Source: Lachnospiraceae bacterium (lineage in GTDB: Bacteria; Bacillota; Clostridia; Lachnospirales; Lachnospiraceae). Taken from it: DNA of 8,070 nucleotides. The position numbers and the translations under genes were made by a program. Below, in pieces: positions 1-6,933 of the stretch; position 1 is the first letter of the stretch; each line of letters starts with the position of its first letter. The DNA is taken from contig DNJW01000063.1 in the NCBI GenBank assembly GCA_003488965.1, forward strand, positions 1 to 8,070, read 5' to 3'. Under the pieces are notes generated by a model that was not told where the DNA came from, made no database searches, and saw nothing but the letters and a program-made list of their open reading frames with translations.

Positions 1-69
1 GGTTCTTCGTCAATTTATGTCCTTTTGGCGAGGGACTTTCCTATAAAGTAAAAAGGGGGGCGGTACAAA

Positions 70-918
70 ATGAGCAGTGAGCGTATTAATCTGGAACAGA
101 AAAACTTAGCGGAGCTTAATTTTAATCTCCGCTATATTTCCATGTCTAAATATGAAGGCGACTGGCAGAGTCTTCCTCATACGCACCATTTCACTGAGCT
201 TTTTTATGTCATCAGCGGGAACGGCAATTTCCATGTGGAAAATGAGCTTATTCCGGTAAAGCCCAACGATCTGATGATTATCAACCCTCATGTGGAGCAT
301 ACAGAAAAAACCATGACTAACAATCCCATGGAATATATTGTTTTCGGCGTAGACGGTCTGGCTTTCTCCTTTCATGACAAGGATAGCCGCGGAAAAAACT
401 ACAGCCATTACAGCTATACCTCCTCCCAGAACCAGCTTGTGGATTACTCCCGTCTTATGCTGCAGGAATTTCACGAAAAAAAAGCAGGTTTTGATATTGT
501 CTGCCGAAGCATATTACAGATGCTCCTTGTCTTCATATCCCGGGAACTGGATTTGTCTATCATCTCTGATTCCACCTTTTTAATTTCGAAAGAATGTGCC
601 CTAGCCAAACGCTATATTGATACCAATTATTCCCAGAACATTACCTTGGATACTTTGGCGGCAATCACACATATTAACAAATATTATCTTGCCCACTCTT
701 TTACCAGCTGCATTGGCCAGTCCCCAATCAATTATCTGTCCGAAAAGCGCCTGCAGGCAAGTATGGAGCTGCTCGTCAGCACCAATCACTCTATTGCCCA
801 GATCGCTTCCAGTACCGGATTTTCTTCCCAATCCTATTTTTCACAGATTTTCAAAAAGTCAGTGGGAATGACCCCTCAGCAATATAGAAAAATCCATACC
901 AAAAATGCCGGCCCGTGA
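70..918 (+). CDS. AraC-family transcriptional regulator with N-terminal cupin sensor
   Basis: A 282-residue DNA-binding regulator, presumably cytoplasmic, of the two-domain AraC type. Residues about 15-100 resemble the cupin-like sugar-sensing fold: a His-rich stretch (PHTHHFTELFYVISGNG, 36-52), then strand-rich sequence with a PNDLMIINPHVEH turn (65-77). Residues about 175-275 form the paired helix-turn-helix domain. Helix-turn-helix 1 is around 191-216 (ITLDTLAAITHINKYYLAHS) and helix-turn-helix 2 around 241-274, with the family signature GFSSQSYFSQIFKKSVGMTP followed by QQYRK. Length is normal for the family (about 280-300). The ATG start is supported by a G-rich ribosome site at 55-60, nine bases upstream. 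A TATAAA at 42-47 lacks a convincing -35 box, so the promoter is uncertain. The gene converges on the sugar-kinase gene, and its last codons and stop lie inside a shared hairpin. AraC proteins of this shape usually control carbohydrate genes. The inducer and targets cannot be read here and may lie left of the window. Confidence 0.93.
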   Translation: MSSERINLEQKNLAELNFNLRYISMSKYEGDWQSLPHTHHFTELFYVISGNGNFHVENELIPVKPNDLMIINPHVEHTEKTMTNNPMEYIVFGVDGLAFSFHDKDSRGKNYSHYSYTSSQNQLVDYSRLMLQEFHEKKAGFDIVCRSILQMLLVFISRELDLSIISDSTFLISKECALAKRYIDTNYSQNITLDTLAAITHINKYYLAHSFTSCIGQSPINYLSEKRLQASMELLVSTNHSIAQIASSTGFSSQSYFSQIFKKSVGMTPQQYRKIHTKNAGP

Positions 919-929
919 AGGCCGGCATT
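901..929 (-). terminator. Intrinsic terminator of the sugar-kinase gene, overlapping the AraC-gene stop codon
   Basis: A perfect 10-bp GC-rich stem (AATGCCGGCC at 904-913 paired with GGCCGGCATT at 920-929) closes a 6-base loop. On the minus strand it is followed by a run of T (complement of the A run at 901-905), so it fits an intrinsic terminator 43 bases after the stop of the minus-strand gene. On the plus strand no T run follows, so it would end the regulator transcript less well. The plus-strand codons AAT GCC GGC CCG TGA, the last four residues and the stop of the regulator, are part of the hairpin. Confidence 0.88.
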
Positions 930-971
930 GAACTGCATATAAGAATTGCCCGTAAGGCATGGCATCCCTTG

Positions 972-2093
972 TTATGCGTTTTTACTATATTTTTCAACGA
1001 TTTTTTCCATTTCGTCCCACTTCTTTTCCATATCCGCCACCAGTTTCAGCTGTGTTCTGCTTCTGTCCAAATTGTGTCCCGGTCTATGGATTTTATAATA
1101 GGTATCTCCCTGCAGATAATCCGTCAGAAAACGCATCCCCTGTTCAAAGGTGATTACCTTGGCTCCTGCCGGAAAAAGTTTTATCTCCTCTTCTGTCAGG
1201 CTTCCGCCGCATCCTTCCAGAAAACCTTTGGTATAGATGTCAAACAGTTCTAAATTTACGGAAACCAGACTCAAATCCGGCTCATCTTCCGCCCCTGTGC
1301 TCGCCCCGAAACGTATGGAATCTCCAAAATCATAGAGAGCCGAACCCGGCATAACAGTATCCAAATCAATCACGCACAATCCTTTTCCTGTTTTATCATC
1401 TATCATAATATTATTCAGTTTCGTATCATTATGGGTAACGCGCAGCGGAATCCTTTTCTCTTCCAACGCATCGCAGATAATATGGGCATCCGCTTCTCTT
1501 TCCATAATAAATTTAATTTCCTCTTGCACTTCCTTTGCCCTTCCGCATACGTCCTCTTCCACCGCCTTTTTAAAATCTGCAAAACGGCTGACTGTATTAT
1601 GGAAATTTTTGATTGTTTCATGCAGCGTTTCCGCCGGATAATCCGCCAGCATCCTCTGAAAATTACCGAAAGAGACTGCGCTGTTATAAAAGTCCTCCGG
1701 CGTCTTTACTTCATCATAACATGTGGCACCTTCAATAAAAATATACATCCGCCAGCATTCTTCCCCATTATTCAGATAATTCCTGCCGTCCTTTGCAGGA
1801 ATCACGTTCAGCGTTTCCCTATCCGGGTCTCCGCCCGCTGCAATGATTTTTTTTCTAAGGAAAGATGTCACATTCATGACATTCTCCATCAGTTCCTCCG
1901 GGTTCTTAAAAATGCTGTTATTCATCTTCTGGAGAATATATTTTTTTTCTCCGCCTGCAGGCAGTCCGCATGTAATACGGAACGTATCATTTATATGTCC
2001 GTTTCCGAAAGGGACCAGTTCCGTAACCTCACCTTCCATCTGAAACTTGGAAGCAACCGTATCCATTATTTTTTTATCTGCTATTGTTCCCAC
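972..2093 (-). CDS. APH-fold sugar kinase, resembling N-acetylhexosamine 1-kinase (NahK)
   Basis: A 373-residue cytoplasmic kinase of the aminoglycoside phosphotransferase/choline kinase fold. Visible motifs, in order: a nucleotide loop FGNGHINDTF (29-38); a probable ATP-contacting lysine in YILQKMN (K56); the catalytic loop THNDTKLNN (220-228) with D223 as likely base; and the metal-binding VIDLDTVMPG (241-250) with D243/D245, followed by YDFGDSIRFG. The C-terminal stretch with RPGHNLDRSRTQ (337-348) and the overall length match NahK-type kinases, which phosphorylate C1 of GlcNAc/GalNAc with ATP, rather than antibiotic-modifying enzymes. The exact sugar is inferred, not shown. The start is GTG at 2093-2091, backed by GGAGG (complement of 2100-2104) six bases upstream. 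No good promoter or terminator is visible in the 133-base gap to the upstream PPK2 gene, so co-transcription with that gene is possible. Other members of this fold act on choline, homoserine or methylthioribose, but their typical motifs fit less well. Confidence 0.85.
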   Translation of the reverse strand: MGTIADKKIMDTVASKFQMEGEVTELVPFGNGHINDTFRITCGLPAGGEKKYILQKMNNSIFKNPEELMENVMNVTSFLRKKIIAAGGDPDRETLNVIPAKDGRNYLNNGEECWRMYIFIEGATCYDEVKTPEDFYNSAVSFGNFQRMLADYPAETLHETIKNFHNTVSRFADFKKAVEEDVCGRAKEVQEEIKFIMEREADAHIICDALEEKRIPLRVTHNDTKLNNIMIDDKTGKGLCVIDLDTVMPGSALYDFGDSIRFGASTGAEDEPDLSLVSVNLELFDIYTKGFLEGCGGSLTEEEIKLFPAGAKVITFEQGMRFLTDYLQGDTYYKIHRPGHNLDRSRTQLKLVADMEKKWDEMEKIVEKYSKNA

Positions 2094-2226
2094 ACTTTTC
2101 CTCCTTTTCTCCCGGTTCCGTTATTTTTTTCCAAAACCAACCGGCACTGCACTCTTCTTATACTTTAATGCATACCGCCCCATAAAGATTTGGTTTATCG
2201 GATGGTAAATTTGCATTTTCAGACTC

Positions 2227-3702
2227 TCACTTTTCCCCCAAAGCTTCTTCCAGCCTTTCTATAATAATGCGGAGCGCTTTTAACCTGGCATATTTTTTAT
2301 CCACTGACTCCAGCACATACCAAGGAGCATAAGTTGTGCTTGTCTTCTGTATCATCTCGTTGACAGCATCTTCATAAGCATCCCATTTTTCTCTGTTTCT
2401 CCAATCTTCCTCCGTAATCTTCCACTGCTTTTCCGGCGTATTCTGTCTCATTTCAAAGCGTTCCAGCTGAGTCTCTTTATCAATCTGTACCCAGAATTTT
2501 ATTATCACCGCACCCCAATCCGCCAATTCCTTTTCAAACTCATTGATTTCGTTATAAGCACGCTTCCAGTCGTTCTCGCTGCAGAAACCTTCCAGCCGCT
2601 CCACCATTACCCTGCCGTACCAGGTTCTGTCAAAAATAGCAATATGCCCTGTTTTGGGGAGTCTGGTCCAAAATCTCCACAGATAATGCCGTGCCTTCTC
2701 ATGGGGCTCCGGACTTGCAATGGGATGCACTTCAAATCCTCTCGGATCCAGGGCTTCTGTAATACGTTTAATATTTCCTCCCTTTCCGGCCGCATCCCAC
2801 CCTTCATAAGCAATTACTGCCGGCACTTGTTTACGGTAAAGTCTATTATGCAAATCCCTCAGTCTTCCTTGAAGTTTTTCCAGTTTTTCTTTATATTCCT
2901 CTTCCTCCACCCTCATATCCAAAGGGATCTCGCTTAACTTCGGCCTCTGGACAAGGGGAAAGACATTTTGCAGGAGCGGTACTGCCAGAGACTTATTCTG
3001 CAATGCAATGTCAATCCCTTCTGTCATCGTCTCCAGCACCTGAAGCTGCGCCCATTTCCTTGATTTTGCATTTATTACATACCAAGGGGAGGAAGGAATG
3101 TTAGTTCTTTCCAGATAATCGTCAAAGACCTCCTGGCATTTTCCATAATGCTTATTCTGCCATTTATCGTCTTCATTTACCCTCCATGCCGTATCAATAT
3201 CTTCCATTAGAGCCTTTATTCTCTTTTTCTGCTCCTTTTCACTGATATGGAAGAAAAATTTTATCACCAGATATCCATTATCTGTCAGCTGTCTTTCAAA
3301 CCGCCTGATGCTGTCCAGCCGCATCTCGTATTCCTTTTCGTTCAATTTTCCGTGCAGCCTAAGGCCAGCCGTCTCCTCCATCCATCCCGAATCCAGAAAC
3401 ACAAATTTTCCTGCTTCCGGAATCTGGGCAAAATAACGGCTCAAAAAGGGTTTCCTCTTTTCTTCTTCCGTCATCTTATCTAAGGTAACCACTTTGAAAA
3501 ATCTAGGGTCAATATTCCCTATTATCTGTCCCGTGCAGCTTCCCTTTCCTGCCGTTCCCCATCCTTCCATCAAAACCAGCACCGGCAGTTTATTCTCCTT
3601 TATCTGCATCTGCTGCTTGGCCAGTCTTTCCCGTGCCGCCTTTAGCCTGGCCTTCAGTTCTTCCTCTGGCGGTCTCTCTTCCATCATCCGGTTTTTTAAC
3701 AT
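2227..3702 (-). CDS. pap: Two-domain PPK2-family polyphosphate:AMP phosphotransferase
   Basis: A 491-residue cytoplasmic enzyme built from two tandem PPK2 domains (about residues 12-240 and 265-490). Proteins of this layout transfer phosphate from inorganic polyphosphate to AMP, giving ADP. The C-terminal domain has the full motif set: Walker A EGWDAAGKGG (300-309; D303, K307), Walker B FDRTWYGR (357-364) and a lid with KFWVQIDKETQLERFEMR (402-419). The N-terminal domain keeps Walker A in altered form (EGWGTAGKGS, 46-55) and has LDSGWMEE (103-110) in place of the DRxWYGR motif. The acidic residue of Walker A and the arginine after the Walker B aspartate are thus replaced, so this half is probably catalytically weak or structural, as known for the family. 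Start: ATG at 3702 with AAGGAGG (complement of 3712-3718) nine bases upstream; an in-frame Met at residue 6 has no comparable site. The gene follows glgP after a terminator hairpin. Confidence 0.92.
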   Translation of the reverse strand: MLKNRMMEERPPEEELKARLKAARERLAKQQMQIKENKLPVLVLMEGWGTAGKGSCTGQIIGNIDPRFFKVVTLDKMTEEEKRKPFLSRYFAQIPEAGKFVFLDSGWMEETAGLRLHGKLNEKEYEMRLDSIRRFERQLTDNGYLVIKFFFHISEKEQKKRIKALMEDIDTAWRVNEDDKWQNKHYGKCQEVFDDYLERTNIPSSPWYVINAKSRKWAQLQVLETMTEGIDIALQNKSLAVPLLQNVFPLVQRPKLSEIPLDMRVEEEEYKEKLEKLQGRLRDLHNRLYRKQVPAVIAYEGWDAAGKGGNIKRITEALDPRGFEVHPIASPEPHEKARHYLWRFWTRLPKTGHIAIFDRTWYGRVMVERLEGFCSENDWKRAYNEINEFEKELADWGAVIIKFWVQIDKETQLERFEMRQNTPEKQWKITEEDWRNREKWDAYEDAVNEMIQKTSTTYAPWYVLESVDKKYARLKALRIIIERLEEALGEK

Positions 3703-3743
3703 GCCTTCTCTCCTCCTTCGCTTTTCTGGATTTTGTTATTTGC

Positions 3744-3781
3744 AAAAAGGACTAAGCCCTGCCGATACAGAACTTAATCCT
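3744..3781 (-). terminator. Probable intrinsic terminator downstream of glgP
   Basis: Read on the minus strand, AGGATTAAG (complement of 3773-3781) pairs with CTTAGTCCT (complement of 3749-3757), giving nine pairs including one G-U. An inner CTG/CAG helix extends the stem, and TTTTT (complement of 3744-3748) follows directly. It lies 61 bases past the glgP stop and 42 bases before the start of the next gene. It should at least reduce read-through from glgP into the polyphosphate enzyme gene. Little room is left after it for a promoter, and no convincing -35/-10 pair is visible there. Confidence 0.7.
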
Positions 3782-3842
3782 CTTTCGTTTCACCCAGTAC
3801 AATGTGCCCCTAAGCCGTTGCAGCCCATCGCACTGACCTGAT

Positions 3843-6323
3843 TTATTTTGTTTTCTTAACCGGCAGCACCACTTTATCCAGATGCCAGATATCCTTTACA
3901 TATTCCTCAATCGTCCTGTCGGAGGAGAATTTTCCGGAGCATGCAATATTCAATATAGCGCTCTTGGCCCATGCTTTCTCATCTCTATAAGCCTTTTCCA
4001 CCTTCTTCTGGGCTTCCGCATATGCCCCAAAATCCTTCAGGATAAAATACATATCCGCTTTTGAAGTAGAAAGCGTATTTAATAAAGAATTGTAAAGCGG
4101 GCGGAATAAATCCGGGTCATTCCTGCTGTAAGTACCGTTAATCAGCTGCATCAGTACCTTCCTTACATTAGCATCATTATTAAAGATATCCATCGGATTA
4201 TAACCGCCGTAATTTTCATAACGGATAACCTCATCAGAGCTCAGGCCGAAAATAAATGCGTTGTCTTCCCCGACTTCTTCTACGATTTCCACATTCGCTC
4301 CGTCCATCGTTCCTAAAGTCAAAGCGCCGTTCAGCATAAACTTCATGTTTCCGGTTCCGGAAGCCTCTTTGCTGGCTGTGGATATCTGCTCCGATACATC
4401 AGCCGCCGCAAAAATTATTTCCGCATTGCTTACTCTATAGTCTTCAATGAATACTACTTTAATTTTGCCGTTAATAGCAGGGTCGTTGTTTACTACTTCT
4501 CCTACTGCATTAATCAACTTAATTGTCAATTTCGCATTTCTATAACCGGCTGCTGCCTTTGCCCCGAAAATGAATGTCCTCGGATAAAATTCCATATCCG
4601 GATGCTCCTTCAGTTCATTATACAGATGCATAATGTGCAGAATGTTCAACAGCTGCCTCTTATACTCATGAAGCCTTTTTACCTGGACGTCAAAAATAGA
4701 ACGGGGATCTACTTCTATGCCGTTGTGTTCCAGAATATATTTTGCCAGACGGACCTTATTCTTATATTTAATATTCATGAATTCCTGCTGTGCCTTTTCA
4801 TCATCCGCATAAACCTTCAATTTATTAATTTTCGGCAAGTCAGTAATCCAGTCATCGCCCACATAGGATGTTACCCAGTCAGCCAGAAGCGGATTCCCGT
4901 GAAGCAGGAAACGTCTCTGTGTAATACCGTTTGTTTTATTATTGAACTTCTCCGGCATCATTTCATAGAAATCCTTTAATTCCTGATTCTTTAAGATTTC
5001 AGTATGCAATTTGGCGACACCGTTTACCGAATAACCCGCTGCAATGGCAAGATGCGCCATTTTTACCTGACCGTCATAGATAATTGCCATCTTGCGCACC
5101 TTCTCATGATTGCCAGGATACATCTGTTCAATTCTCATGACAAAACGGCGGTTAATTTCCTCAATAATCTGGTAAATTCTGGGAAGCAGCCTCGAAAAAA
5201 GCTCAATGGGCCATTTTTCCAATGCTTCCGCCATAATTGTATGATTGGTATAAGCACAAGTCTTCGTTGTCACTTCCCATGCCTCATCCCAAGTAAGAAA
5301 ATACTCATCCATTAAAATTCTCATCAATTCCGCTACTGCAACCGTAGGATGGGTATCATTCAGCTGGAAAGTTACTTTTTCATAAAATTTGCGGATATCT
5401 TTATGCTTGCGCATATATTTTGCCACCGCTTCCTGTACGGATGCCGAAATAAAGAAATACTGCTGTTTTAAGCGAAGTTCCTTTCCTGCATAATGATTAT
5501 CATTGGGATAAAGCACTTCTACAATATTGCGGGCAAGGTTTTCCTGCTCCACTGCCTTCTGATAATCGCCCTTGTCAAAGGATTCCAGCTTAAAACATTC
5601 CACCGGCTGTGCATCCCATATACGCAGCGTATTCACAATGCCGTTTCCGTAACCTACAATCGGAAGGTCATACGGAATCGCAGTTACGCACTGATATCCC
5701 TCCTGCCTGAAATGGCTTCTTCCGTTTTCATCCACATATACGTTTACGTACCCTCCGAACCTTACTTCTTTTGCATACTCCGGCCTTCTTAACTCAAAAG
5801 GATTTCCGTTCTCCAGCCAGTTATCGGGTACTTCCACCTGATAGCCGTCCCTGATCTGCTGTTTAAACATGCCGTAACGGTAACGGATGCCGCAGCCATA
5901 AGCACAGTATCCCAAAGTAGCCAAAGAATCCAGAAAACATGCCGCAAGCCTTCCAAGACCGCCGTTCCCCAATGCCGGATCCGGCTCTTGGTCCTCTACC
6001 ACATTCAAATCCACACCCAGCTCATCCAAGGCTTCCTTTACCGGCTCAAATGCCTGCAAATTAATAATATTGTTTCCTAACGCCCGGCCCATCAAAAACT
6101 CCATGGATAAATAATAAACCGTCTTCGGATCCTGTTTGTCATATTCCTCCTGGCTTGTCATCCAATGGTCAACAATCGCGTCTTTTATGGAATAAGATAC
6201 TGCCTGAAATATCTGCTGCGGCGTAGCTTCTTCCATGCTTTTCCTATATAAAGTTTTTACGTTATATACTACGCTGCGTTTAAATAAATCCTTGTCAAAA
6301 GCTAAGGTTGCTTTCTTTGCCAT
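3843..6323 (-). CDS. glgP: Glycogen/starch/maltodextrin phosphorylase
   Basis: An 826-residue cytoplasmic enzyme of glycosyltransferase family GT35. It removes glucose from the non-reducing ends of alpha-1,4-glucans with phosphate to give glucose-1-phosphate. The size matches bacterial GlgP/MalP (about 800-830). Signature stretches include VYYLSMEFLMGRALGNN (from about residue 69), DPALGNGGLGRLAACFLDS (active-site region, N-terminal half), the FQLNDTHPTVAVAELMR segment, VKRLHEYKRQLLN, and the pyridoxal-phosphate site EASGTGNMKFMLNGALTLGT starting at residue 653. In that site K661 (codon at 4343-4341) should carry the cofactor. The ATG start has AGGAGG (complement of 6329-6334) five bases upstream and a clear promoter just beyond. 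Whether stored glycogen or imported maltodextrin is the main substrate cannot be told: no other glg or mal gene is in view. Neighbouring genes concern polyphosphate and a sugar kinase, consistent with an energy-reserve role. Confidence 0.97.
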   Translation of the reverse strand: MAKKATLAFDKDLFKRSVVYNVKTLYRKSMEEATPQQIFQAVSYSIKDAIVDHWMTSQEEYDKQDPKTVYYLSMEFLMGRALGNNIINLQAFEPVKEALDELGVDLNVVEDQEPDPALGNGGLGRLAACFLDSLATLGYCAYGCGIRYRYGMFKQQIRDGYQVEVPDNWLENGNPFELRRPEYAKEVRFGGYVNVYVDENGRSHFRQEGYQCVTAIPYDLPIVGYGNGIVNTLRIWDAQPVECFKLESFDKGDYQKAVEQENLARNIVEVLYPNDNHYAGKELRLKQQYFFISASVQEAVAKYMRKHKDIRKFYEKVTFQLNDTHPTVAVAELMRILMDEYFLTWDEAWEVTTKTCAYTNHTIMAEALEKWPIELFSRLLPRIYQIIEEINRRFVMRIEQMYPGNHEKVRKMAIIYDGQVKMAHLAIAAGYSVNGVAKLHTEILKNQELKDFYEMMPEKFNNKTNGITQRRFLLHGNPLLADWVTSYVGDDWITDLPKINKLKVYADDEKAQQEFMNIKYKNKVRLAKYILEHNGIEVDPRSIFDVQVKRLHEYKRQLLNILHIMHLYNELKEHPDMEFYPRTFIFGAKAAAGYRNAKLTIKLINAVGEVVNNDPAINGKIKVVFIEDYRVSNAEIIFAAADVSEQISTASKEASGTGNMKFMLNGALTLGTMDGANVEIVEEVGEDNAFIFGLSSDEVIRYENYGGYNPMDIFNNDANVRKVLMQLINGTYSRNDPDLFRPLYNSLLNTLSTSKADMYFILKDFGAYAEAQKKVEKAYRDEKAWAKSAILNIACSGKFSSDRTIEEYVKDIWHLDKVVLPVKKTK

Positions 6324-6374
6324 ATTCTCCTCCTCATTATATGCTTGGTTATAAAAAATTCATTCTACGGATAA

Positions 6375-6402
6375 ATTATACATTATTCGTGGGAAAATGC
6401 AA
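6375..6402 (-). promoter_or_regulatory. Sigma-A-type promoter for glgP
   Basis: On the minus strand a perfect TATAAT (complement of 6375-6380) lies 16 bases downstream of TTGCAT (complement of 6397-6402), which keeps the TTG of the -35 consensus. Transcription would start near 6368, leaving a leader of about 45 bases before the glgP ATG with its AGGAGG site. The promoter sits between glgP and the repeat cluster, so glgP should be transcribed independently of ileS. No catabolite-repression operator is obvious around it. Confidence 0.65.
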
Positions 6403-6466
6403 GAAAAAGGGGTTATTTTGTTTCCGGCTTTGTAAAAGCAGCTGTTTATGTGCTGCCTGACAGTCC

Positions 6467-6603
6467 GCCCGGCGGGAAGCATGTTCCTCCGTCGCCCCGC
6501 TCCCGCTCCACAAAAAGCGTAGCGGACACTAGGTTCGTAAGGAACCTCACCAAGTGCCGACGCTTTTTAAGGGGCTCCTTGAGGAACATGCTTCCCGCCG
6601 GGC
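6467..6603 (+). repeat. Palindromic element, copy 1 (complete, 137 bp)
   Basis: The outer arms are a perfect 23-bp inverted repeat (6467-6489 with 6581-6603). Inside are a GCCCC/GGGGC pairing (6494-6498 with 6571-6575) and an inner hairpin AAAAAGCGT/ACGCTTTTT (6512-6520 with 6560-6568). This continues as CGG/CCG and CACT/AGTG helices and ends in AGGTTC/GAACCT (6531-6536 with 6542-6547) around a 5-base loop. The whole element can therefore fold into one long hairpin, as DNA or RNA, from either strand. The A run on one side and T run on the other make the inner hairpin a possible two-way terminator. No open reading frame in it has a ribosome site or recognisable product. In size and symmetry it resembles ERIC-like intergenic repeats, but I do not recognise it as a named family. 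Confidence 0.85.
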
Positions 6604-6630
6604 TGCTACTCTGGCACAAAATAACATAAG

Positions 6631-6687
6631 CTTCATTCCTATTCACTGGTATGCCGATAGCTCCGCGCAGATAGGGAAAATATTTCT
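6631..6687 (+). repeat. Flanking direct-repeat unit A (57 bp)
   Basis: This unit aligns without gaps to 6877-6933 with about 47 of 57 bases identical. Shared landmarks are CTTCATT, TATTCACTGG, CCGATAGC and GGGAAAATATTTCT. The last 18 bases are also the 5' outer arm of element copy 2. A much weaker third version (for example ATAGCCCAG at 6827-6835, also at 6903-6911) precedes the copy 4 fragment. Confidence 0.75.
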
Positions 6688-6745
6688 ACGTACGCCCCGC
6701 TCCCGCTTCACAAAAAACGCAGCAGACGCTAGGTTCGAAAGAACC
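6670..6745 (+). repeat. Palindromic element, copy 2 (5' half only)
   Basis: The stretch 6675-6736 matches the reverse complement of 6977-7038 in copy 3 at about 58 of 62 positions, so this is the 5' arm and 5' core of the same element in plus orientation. It ends just after a perfect small hairpin, GGTTC-GAAA-GAACC (6732-6745), whose loop is a GNRA-type tetraloop. The expected 3' core and arm are missing. The following bases (about 6746-6830) show no clear element sequence, apart from short inverted matches such as GATACTTC (6753-6760) with GAAGTATC (6838-6845). Confidence 0.75.
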
Positions 6746-6831
6746 GCAGAATGATACTTCTGTTACTAAACGCCGTCCACTTCATTCCGTCATAGGCAAT
6801 ATTTCCAAATGCCATATTCCAGTGCAATAGC

Positions 6832-6867
6832 CCAGCCGGAAGTATCTTCCTCAAGGAGCCTTAAAAA
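6832..6867 (-). repeat. Palindromic element, copy 4 (short 3' fragment)
   Basis: The stretch around TTCCTCAAGGAGCC followed by TTAAAAA (about 6847-6867) matches the reverse complement of the 3' end of copy 1, with few mismatches and a 2-base deletion. It is thus the 3' arm and start of the core of a minus-oriented copy. The match stops where the core should begin, and flanking unit B starts about ten bases later, so the copy is truncated. Confidence 0.55.
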
Positions 6868-6876
6868 TATCAGATT

Positions 6877-6933
6877 CTTCATTATTATTCACTGGCATAC
6901 CGATAGCCCAGTGGGGACAGGGAAAATATTTCT
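6877..6933 (+). repeat. Flanking direct-repeat unit B (57 bp)
   Basis: Second copy of the 57-bp unit at 6631-6687, in the same orientation. Its last 18 bases form the left outer arm of element copy 3. After the arm, the sequence enters the 3' side of the core (TAAGGAGCCTC), whereas unit A enters the 5' side (ACGTACGCCCC). Confidence 0.75.

Noticed and set aside
1..69. Possible promoter for the AraC gene (TATAAA at 42-47)
   Set aside because: No -35 box at 16-18 bases, and the start site would leave a very short leader; upstream sequence is missing.
1431..2168. Plus-strand open frame of 245 codons opposite the sugar-kinase gene
   Set aside because: It lies antisense to a gene with clear kinase motifs, has no ribosome site, and its composition (rich in F, I, C, H, R) is typical of a shadow frame.
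2094..2226. Possible promoter (TATAAG near 2160) and a weak CCGGTT/AACCGG stem upstream of the kinase gene
   Set aside because: No matching -35 box at proper spacing, and the stem has a 21-base loop; too weak to annotate.
6731..6745. GGTTCGAA resembling the T-loop of a tRNA
   Set aside because: No acceptor stem, anticodon arm or D-arm can be drawn around it; it is simply the tip of the element's hairpin.
6446..6754. Two 66-codon open frames on opposite strands within the repeat region
   Set aside because: Both are made of repeat-element sequence, have no recognisable domain or good ribosome site, and are explained by the palindromic elements.
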